NCBI GenBank assembly: GCA_020433785.1
Contig: JAGRCC010000421.1
Location: 1,828-13,086 of the forward strand
DNA length: 11,259 bases
Source: Anaerolineae bacterium
GTDB lineage: Bacteria > Chloroflexota > Anaerolineae > 4572-78 > J111
Direction: 5' to 3'
This document shows positions 7,040-11,259 of this stretch, one piece after another (position 1 is the first letter of the stretch; each line of letters opens with the position of its first letter). The notes beneath the pieces were generated by a model. The model made no database searches. It saw only the letters and a list, made by a program, of their open reading frames with translations, and was not told the DNA's origin. Position numbers and translations under genes: made by a program.

Positions 7040-7177
7040 ATGCGTTGGGGCAGCCGACATTCTAAGCGCTTTCTAAGCGTTTGGCAAGTACTATTAAGAA
7101 CGTCCCCCACCAAGTCCAAAAAGATCCAACGATACTATGGAAGGAGTCGTTATTTTGGTTCCCAAGAATTCGTATGA
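7040..7177 (+). CDS. Possible small basic ORF (45 aa) ahead of the membrane-protein gene
   Basis: An ATG at 7040 follows AAGGAG (7025-7030) at 9-nt spacing and opens a 45-codon frame ending in TGA at 7175-7177. The peptide begins MRWGSRHSKRF and is rich in Arg, Lys, Ser and aromatic residues. It overlaps the TTG start of the next gene (7155) by 23 nt in another frame, which would allow translational coupling. Against it: the frame runs through the 11-bp direct repeats at 7060-7081, and if the promoter sits at 7089-7094 the ORF would not be transcribed from it. There is no recognisable family. Treat as a candidate only. Confidence 0.25.
   Translation: MRWGSRHSKRFLSVWQVLLRTSPTKSKKIQRYYGRSRYFGSQEFV
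7060..7094 (+). promoter_or_regulatory. Candidate operator: 11-bp-period direct repeat before a -10-like box
   Basis: TTCTAAGCG occurs at 7060-7068 and again at 7071-7079, an exact 11-bp period. A looser TTCTAATGCG lies at 7035-7044. Nine bases after the second copy comes TACTAT (7089-7094), a 4-of-6 match to a -10 box facing the gene at 7155; the repeats cover the place where a -35 would be. The spacing resembles SARP operators, and the gene for a SARP-like regulator starts just to the left (6970, minus). The repeat differs in sequence from the one at 2528-2560, consistent with a different regulator binding it. Regulation of the 7155-9230 operon is inferred. Confidence 0.45.
7141..7146 (+). 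promoter_or_regulatory. Ribosome binding site supporting a TTG start at 7155
   Basis: AAGGAG is followed by 8 nt and then TTG at 7155. An in-frame ATG at 7137 lies immediately before this SD and has no SD of its own, so TTG is the better start. Confidence 0.65.
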
Positions 7178-7517
7178 AATCGGTGAAGATGTTTGGCCGC
7201 AGACCTACGACGATGACGAAGCCACCGCCGGACTAAATCAACCTGGCCGGTTATGGGTTATTTTGAACCGGGCTGCGCTGCTTTATTTGGGGCTGTTCAC
7301 GGGGATAAGCCTCGTTCTGGCTATAGTCGATATTGATCTGCTAACGCATAACGGCGCCATTCCTAAATGTTTGTTGGTTTACGTGGGGCTGGCCGTGATT
7401 TTGGCTCTGACCGGTGGCGAAACCAATCCCATAGAAAAACAGCCGCAGGTTTGGCTGGCCATCTATAGTTGGCGACCGCTGCGCGATCCGGCACTTCGAA
7501 CAAAAAAGGAGCAATAA
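7155..7517 (+). CDS. Small two-helix membrane protein of unknown function
   Basis: A 120-residue product from the TTG at 7155 (126 residues if the ATG at 7137 is used). The N-terminal 35 residues are acidic and soluble (includes EDVWPQTYDDDEA). Two hydrophobic segments follow at about 37-58 (VILNRAALLYLGLFTGISLV) and 71-87 (KCLLVYVGLAVILALTG). The C-terminal 30 residues are polar and end in a basic TKKEQ tail. The segments are long enough to span the membrane as a hairpin. I do not recognise a family. Its stop (7515-7517) abuts the next start at 7518, and the SD of the next gene lies inside this frame, so the two are almost certainly cotranscribed and translationally coupled. It could help export or anchor the beta-helix protein, but that rests only on adjacency. 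Confidence 0.75.
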   Translation: MVPKNSYEIGEDVWPQTYDDDEATAGLNQPGRLWVILNRAALLYLGLFTGISLVLAIVDIDLLTHNGAIPKCLLVYVGLAVILALTGGETNPIEKQPQVWLAIYSWRPLRDPALRTKKEQ

Positions 7518-9230
7518 TTGACGATGAGGCACCGAACAGTTCACCCAAGCCCTTTATCTTTCACGCGGATTTGGCAAGGACATCGAATTAGTCTCGCTTT
7601 TTTAATAACGCTGCTAGCCGCATTGGGCCTGCCGGTGTCGATTGTTCAGGCGGCGACCATCACGGTAACGACCACAGAAGATGAAGTCAAAAAAGACGGC
7701 GACTGCTCTTTGCGTGAAGCGATTATCGCCGCCAATCAAAATCAAACGTTCGATGACTGCGCGGCGGGTAATGGCAAGGACACGATTAACGTGCCGCCCG
7801 GGACTTACCTCCTAACCATTGCTAGTACGGGGAATAACGGGGCTTTAACCGGTGATCTGGACTTAATAGAAGATATAATCGTTAAAGGCGCAGGCCGTAC
7901 CAAGACCATCATCAACGGTGGTGGTCTTGAGCGGGTGTTTGATCTGGCCGTCAACGTCTCTGTGGCCGTCTCGGAGCTTACCGTGACTAATGGCGGTACA
8001 TTCACCGACCCAGGCGGGGCCTTTTATGTGGGCGAAGGGGCAACCCTATCGTTGCAAAACAGTTCGCTGACCAACAACAAAGGTTCTAACGGCGGCGCTA
8101 TATTTATTGACAATGATGGCACAGCCGAGTTAACGAACAGTTGGGTCAATGACAACCAGGCCGATACACGCGGTGGTGGCATCTACGTGGATAGCAACGC
8201 CACCCTGACCCTGACCGGCAGCCAAGTTAATCATAATACGGTCACCAATGATGATGGAGGGGGAATTTCAGTTAACCGCAGTAAGCAGGTCACGGTCACC
8301 CATAGCCAAGTGAACGGGAACGCCGCCAATTCGTGGGGCGGCGGTATCTTTAATATTGGCGGTGTATTGACGATTATGAATAGCCAAATGAAGGAAAATA
8401 CCACCGAAACGGCCGGCGGCGGCGCTCTACATACCAGTGGCAGTGGTAACACGGCGATGATCAGTCACAGTCAGATCATTAGCAACACCGGCCCTAATGG
8501 CGGCGGCATTTACAGCGAGCGAGGCGCGCTGGAACTCGTGAATAATCAGATCAGTCATAATACGGCCGCTTACGGGGGTGGCCTCTATTCGCTTGAAGCA
8601 ACCTTGCTGCTGATAAACAGTACCATCAGTGGCAACGAGAGTGTAGTGGATGGGGGTGGCATCTACTTAGACCTGGATAATGAGGTTGATTTCTACAACG
8701 TCACCATCACGGACAACACCGCTGACAGCGACAGTGATGAGGACGGCCAAGGCGGTGGTATCTTCTTTTATGAGCCGACAGAGGCGCTGACCGCGACCCA
8801 TACCATCATCGGCGCTAATGTTGACCGCAGCCCCAGCAGCAAACAGCCCGATTGTTCCGGCTCGGTGACGAGCGCCGGGTATAACCTCATTCAAAACACC
8901 ACCGGATGCGTTATCAGTGGCGATCTGGCCACGACTCTGATCGGCGTTAGCCCCAACCTTGGCCCTTTGCAAAACAACGGCGGCGATACCCTGACCCACG
9001 CCCTACTGGCCGGCAGTCCGGCCATCGACGCCGGTAACCCGGCCGGCTGCACCGATCACGCTGGCTTGCCGCTCACCACCGACCAGCGCGGTTTCGCTCG
9101 CCCGGTCGATGGCGACGGCAACGGCAGCGTCATCTGTGATATGGGCGCTTATGAATTTGCTTCCGACTCGCCCCCCGACCCTGAACCAGCGGATGATTAC
9201 GGGGTGTATCTACCCATTATTCACAAATAA
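7518..9230 (+). CDS. Exported right-handed beta-helix protein (CSLREA N-terminus, choice-of-anchor Q-like C-terminus)
   Basis: A 570-residue protein. A signal peptide spans about residues 1-45 (basic RHR start, hydrophobic ISLAFLITLLAALGLPV, then VQA before an ATITV mature end). CSLREAIIAAN (63-73) is the signature of the CSLREA-type N-terminal region. Residues about 105-420 are parallel beta-helix rungs with repeated GGGI/GGGL turns and SxxxxN-type strands (GGGIYVDSNATLTL, GGGIFNIGGVLTI, GGGLYSLEATLLL). The C-terminal part (LGPLQNNGGDTLTHALLAGS, then DQRGF, DGDGNG at 531-536 and CDMGAYEF) is the conserved end of choice-of-anchor Q-like proteins. It finishes in YGVYLPIIHK. The start is TTG at 7518, with AGGAG (7507-7511) 6 nt upstream; ATG at 7524 is possible. 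It is probably a surface or secreted carbohydrate-binding, lyase-like or adhesive protein; no catalytic residues are recognisable. Confidence 0.9.
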   Translation: MTMRHRTVHPSPLSFTRIWQGHRISLAFLITLLAALGLPVSIVQAATITVTTTEDEVKKDGDCSLREAIIAANQNQTFDDCAAGNGKDTINVPPGTYLLTIASTGNNGALTGDLDLIEDIIVKGAGRTKTIINGGGLERVFDLAVNVSVAVSELTVTNGGTFTDPGGAFYVGEGATLSLQNSSLTNNKGSNGGAIFIDNDGTAELTNSWVNDNQADTRGGGIYVDSNATLTLTGSQVNHNTVTNDDGGGISVNRSKQVTVTHSQVNGNAANSWGGGIFNIGGVLTIMNSQMKENTTETAGGGALHTSGSGNTAMISHSQIISNTGPNGGGIYSERGALELVNNQISHNTAAYGGGLYSLEATLLLINSTISGNESVVDGGGIYLDLDNEVDFYNVTITDNTADSDSDEDGQGGGIFFYEPTEALTATHTIIGANVDRSPSSKQPDCSGSVTSAGYNLIQNTTGCVISGDLATTLIGVSPNLGPLQNNGGDTLTHALLAGSPAIDAGNPAGCTDHAGLPLTTDQRGFARPVDGDGNGSVICDMGAYEFASDSPPDPEPADDYGVYLPIIHK

Positions 9231-9271
9231 AAATAGGTGATGAACAAATTATTGTTTGATGGATGGCAGTA

Positions 9272-9676
9272 TCAGGTGGTCTTGTTTTTTTCATCCCAGA
9301 TCATCGGCTCCCACAACTCCACCTTGTTCCCCTCCGGGTCCATGATCCACGCGAACTTCCCGTTTTCATGGGATTCGGGGCCTTGAATGATTTCGACGCC
9401 GCCCGCGCGAAGTTGGGCGATCATCTCGTCAAGATTGTCAACCCGGTAGTTGATCATAAAAGAAGAATTGCTGGGGCTGAACCACTCGCTCTCTTTTTCC
9501 GCGACATGCCATACGGTCAGCCCCTGGTCCTCGGCTTGGTCATCGGGCCATCTCAGAATAGCGCCGCCAAAGTCCTCTAGTGGCATGCCCAGGTGCTTCT
9601 GATACCAGGCCGCCAAGGCCGTGCGGTCGTTGCGGCTCTTGAAAAAGACTCCGCCAATTCCGGTAATTTTCGCCAT
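9272..9676 (-). CDS. VOC (glyoxalase/bleomycin-resistance fold) family protein
   Basis: A 134-residue single VOC protein with two beta-alpha-beta-beta-beta modules. The first holds ALAAWYQKHLGMPLEDFG (20-37). The second holds MINYRVDNLDEMIAQLRAGG (74-93) and FAWIMDPEGNKVELWEP (108-124). E120 in KVELWEP is the usual C-terminal metal ligand and H57 in TVWHVA may be another; the first-strand ligand is not evident. Members include isomerases, lyases, dioxygenases and resistance proteins; the substrate cannot be read from the sequence. The start at 9676 is chosen because GGAGG lies 5 nt upstream; an ATG 12 nt earlier at 9688 overlaps that SD. It ends 42 bp from the convergent beta-helix gene and lies 106 bp downstream of a second VOC gene on the same strand. 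Confidence 0.9.
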   Translation of the reverse strand: MAKITGIGGVFFKSRNDRTALAAWYQKHLGMPLEDFGGAILRWPDDQAEDQGLTVWHVAEKESEWFSPSNSSFMINYRVDNLDEMIAQLRAGGVEIIQGPESHENGKFAWIMDPEGNKVELWEPMIWDEKNKTT

Positions 9677-9782
9677 TGTTTCCTCCATTCAGGGTGGTGG
9701 CTGCTGCCTCAGCCGCTTAACGCTCGGGATTAGCTAATTACAGCTCAAACGGCCAAGATATTTGCGCACTTTTAGATTCGTT

Positions 9783-10211
9783 TTACCCTTTTTCCAGCCT
9801 CTCCGCAATTTCCCAGATATAACCGCCGGGATCGATGAAGCTGGCAGTTCGTACCCCCCAGGGCCGATCCATTGGACCGTTCAGCAGTGTCACACCCCGC
9901 TCGGTAAGCGCTTCACACATAGCATTCACGTCATCCACGTCTATGGTGAATACAAACCGAGACCCGGCCTCTCGACTTGCCACTGGTGCGGGTTCAATCA
10001 GGTTTTTCGCTTCGGTGATTTTCAACAGGTTGATAAGTGTATTCCCAAACTCGAACACACTCGAGTTGTTGTCTTCGAATATCACCGGCAAGCCAAAGAC
10101 CTTCTGATAGAATTGCTTGGCGACATCCAACTCTTCGACGAAGAGGGTAATGGCATAAATCCCCTTTGACCAGGAACTCACTTCGGCCCCTTTTTCGGTA
10201 ATTTGGTTCAT
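9783..10211 (-). CDS. VOC (glyoxalase/bleomycin-resistance fold) family protein
   Basis: A 142-residue VOC protein. Module one: YAITLFVEELDVAKQFYQKV (19-38), then FGLPVIFED. Module two: FVFTIDVDDVNAMCEALTER (86-105), then GVTLLNGPMDRPWGVRTASF and IDPGGYIWEIAE. E134 in the last strand matches the common metal-ligand position; no His is seen at the first-strand ligand position, so metal use is doubtful. It is only distantly similar to the neighbouring VOC protein at 9272-9676, so the pair does not look like a recent duplication. The start at 10211 has GAGGG about 10 nt upstream. It may be cotranscribed with the VOC gene 106 bp downstream. Substrate unknown; a dioxygenase-like or binding-protein role is as likely as glyoxalase activity. 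Confidence 0.9.
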   Translation of the reverse strand: MNQITEKGAEVSSWSKGIYAITLFVEELDVAKQFYQKVFGLPVIFEDNNSSVFEFGNTLINLLKITEAKNLIEPAPVASREAGSRFVFTIDVDDVNAMCEALTERGVTLLNGPMDRPWGVRTASFIDPGGYIWEIAERLEKG

Positions 10212-10269
10212 GAATAAGTTTCCCTCATTTCGTTTGCCTACTTTTTAAGGTTATTAGACATTATTAACT

Positions 10270-10352
10270 AGGTGACAGTCATTTTTTGATGCTATATAGG
10301 GCTGCTCTTCCATAATCAAGGCCGATATCCAGCCCTTAAGTGACTGTCACCT
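10270..10352. repeat. 83-bp nested inverted-repeat element
   Basis: Perfect 12-bp terminal inverted repeats AGGTGACAGTCA (10270-10281) and TGACTGTCACCT (10341-10352) enclose a second inverted repeat AGGGCTG (10298-10304) / CAGCCCT (10330-10336). There is no ORF inside. The element lies between the GNAT gene (ends 10517) and the VOC gene (starts 10211), both on the minus strand, so it could be transcribed. It has the shape of a small non-autonomous mobile element or REP-like pair; no target-site duplication is evident. No transposase gene is present in the window. Confidence 0.65.
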
Positions 10353-10516
10353 TAATTCCGATAAAGTCTATTATCCCGGTTGGCAGTTGGCTAATCCATT
10401 GCACTATTTCGTTCTGTAATGAAACTATCAACGGTAATAATAGAACAAATATTCTGTTTCGTCAAAAGGGGAATTTAACTATAGAGCAAAGTCATCGAAG
10501 CCGGCTTACGCCCGCA
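10353..10516. other. Non-coding remainder of the GNAT-VOC intergenic region
   Basis: AT-rich sequence between the inverted-repeat element and the GNAT stop codon. I see no convincing gene, terminator or promoter here. Confidence 0.5.
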
Positions 10517-11002
10517 TTAACCCGCGGGCACGCCTTCGGTGGACACGCCGGGTTGAATGCTTTGGGGGGCGTACCGCCACTCCCAGACCGCTCCGTCTTC
10601 CGGATGAATAACGGTGCCGGTATTTTCGAAACCAAGCTTCCGCAAAATAGTTGTTGACGCACTATCGACCGGCAGGGTTTGCGCCGCCACGTCGATACGT
10701 AGATCGGCCTCTACGGCGATGGTGACTAGCGCCCTGGCCATCTGGGTAGCGATGCCTTTGCCTTCGTAGTCGGGAAAGGTGAAATAGGCGATTTCGACGC
10801 GATTGTTCTCTGGGGGAGACTTAAATCCACAAGTACCGACGCAGCAGCCATCAACCATAGCGAAGTACCCCAACCAAGGGGATGTGTACCCCGCGACCTC
10901 GTACAAACTCTTGTAGGCAACTCCGACTTCTCGCGCCGCAACAGGCAAATTGATGAGGGGCTCAGAAGGCTCTCCGGATGCAGAAATTGCGATCAGCTTC
11001 AT
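10517..11002 (-). CDS. GNAT family N-acetyltransferase
   Basis: A 161-residue GNAT protein, probably transferring an acetyl group from acetyl-CoA to an amine in the cytoplasm. After an N-terminal helical part, GYFAMVDGCCVGTCGFK (45-61) forms the central strands. VEIAYFTFPDYEGKGIATQM (69-88) is motif A, with the acetyl-CoA pyrophosphate-binding loop at EGKGIA (80-85). SASTTILRKLGFENTG (114-129) is motif B, matching the common S-x-x-L-x-K-L-G-F pattern. It resembles the Acetyltransf_3/RimJ-like branch; the substrate is unknown. GGAG lies 6 nt before the ATG at 11002. The last ~15 residues (QSIQPGVSTEGVPAG) form a low-complexity tail beyond the usual fold and may have come from readthrough into flanking DNA. 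Confidence 0.92.
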   Translation of the reverse strand: MKLIAISASGEPSEPLINLPVAAREVGVAYKSLYEVAGYTSPWLGYFAMVDGCCVGTCGFKSPPENNRVEIAYFTFPDYEGKGIATQMARALVTIAVEADLRIDVAAQTLPVDSASTTILRKLGFENTGTVIHPEDGAVWEWRYAPQSIQPGVSTEGVPAG

Positions 11003-11183
11003 TTATTTCTCCTAAATGCCTAACCAGGCCTAGATTTAAAGGTATCGTAAGATTTTACACCAGCACTTTCATCAGAAATCATTACACATCAAACCTAATT
11101 CTTCCAACAGTTCGATAAGCCTATTATGACACGAACAGGAGCTTTTATCAATAGTACAGTAGATAGAGCACGGGGGTAGGTCA

Positions 11184-11259
11184 CGAATCACCGTGATTCA
11201 TCAGGGTGTACTAAAAAAGGGTGGCGAATCACCGTGATTCATCAGGGTATACTAAAAAA
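11184..11259. repeat. 41-bp tandem repeat, cut by the right edge
   Basis: Two direct copies with 41-bp period: 11184-11224 and 11225-11259 (35 nt present). They differ at one base (GTGTAC against GTATAC). Each unit holds the palindrome GAATCAC-C-GTGATTC followed by ATCAGGGT, then CTAAAAAA and a GGGTGG tail. The sequence just left of copy 1 (GGGGGTAGGTCA) only loosely resembles the unit tail, so copy 1 is probably the array border. The total copy number is unknown. The 180 bp to the left (11003-11183) shows no gene. Confidence 0.75.

Noticed and set aside
8231..8999. Minus-strand frames opposite the beta-helix gene
   Set aside because: They mirror the repetitive GGGI-type coding sequence and have no SD or family resemblance.
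9231..9271. Bidirectional terminator between the convergent beta-helix and VOC genes
   Set aside because: Only a weak AACAA-ATTA-TTGTT stem (9243-9256) is present, with no GC-rich stem and no T-run in the right place.
11184..11259. CRISPR array start
   Set aside because: The two units are identical over their whole 41-bp length apart from one base, so there are no distinct spacers, and no cas gene is present in the window.
11184..11259. Hammerhead ribozyme, because the minus strand of each repeat reads CTGATGA followed by a hairpin
   Set aside because: The conserved GAAA after stem II is absent (the sequence continues TCG) and no stem III with a cleavage triplet can be drawn.

Overview
The window looks like accessory or regulatory DNA from a Gram-negative-type or monoderm environmental bacterium, most plausibly a member of the Chloroflexota (Anaerolineae/Caldilineae-like). 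Three things suggest this: two very large SARP/AfsR-like regulators (winged helix + BTAD + NB-ARC + TPR), a secreted beta-helix protein with an N-terminal CSLREAI motif and a C-terminal 'VYLPIIHK' tail, and intergenic DNA rich in short palindromic repeats. This taxonomic call is inference; no rRNA or marker gene is present.

Layout, left to right. (1) 1-2269, minus: the first 756 codons of a BTAD/NB-ARC regulator that runs off the left edge. (2) 2270-2799: a 530-bp non-coding stretch holding a 127-bp nested palindrome, a triple 11-bp direct repeat placed just upstream of a perfect TATAAT that faces the regulator, and three related 18-bp palindromes just before the next gene. (3) 2800-3708, plus: a membrane-anchored diheme cytochrome c. 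(4) 3716-6970, minus: a second, complete BTAD/NB-ARC/TPR regulator, convergent with the cytochrome gene and separated from it by 7 bp. (5) 6971-7154: a divergent control region with a second, different 11-bp-period direct repeat. (6) 7155-7517 and 7518-9230, plus: a small two-helix membrane protein followed directly by an exported beta-helix protein, apparently one operon. (7) 9272-11002, minus: two VOC (glyoxalase-fold) proteins and a GNAT acetyltransferase, with a nested inverted-repeat element between the last two. (8) 11184-11259: the start of a 41-bp tandem repeat that runs off the right edge.

How the parts may work together. SARP-type regulators are known to bind heptamers repeated every 11 bp, placed about 8 bp upstream of a -10 box. 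Both regulator-associated intergenic regions here hold 11-bp-period repeats next to a -10-like hexamer. The simplest reading is that the first regulator controls its own promoter, and that the second, divergent from the membrane/beta-helix operon, controls that operon. The DNA layout is visible; the regulatory wiring is inferred. Nothing here is a clear defence, CRISPR or secondary-metabolite system. The most noteworthy content is the regulator/operator layout and the several structured repeat families.
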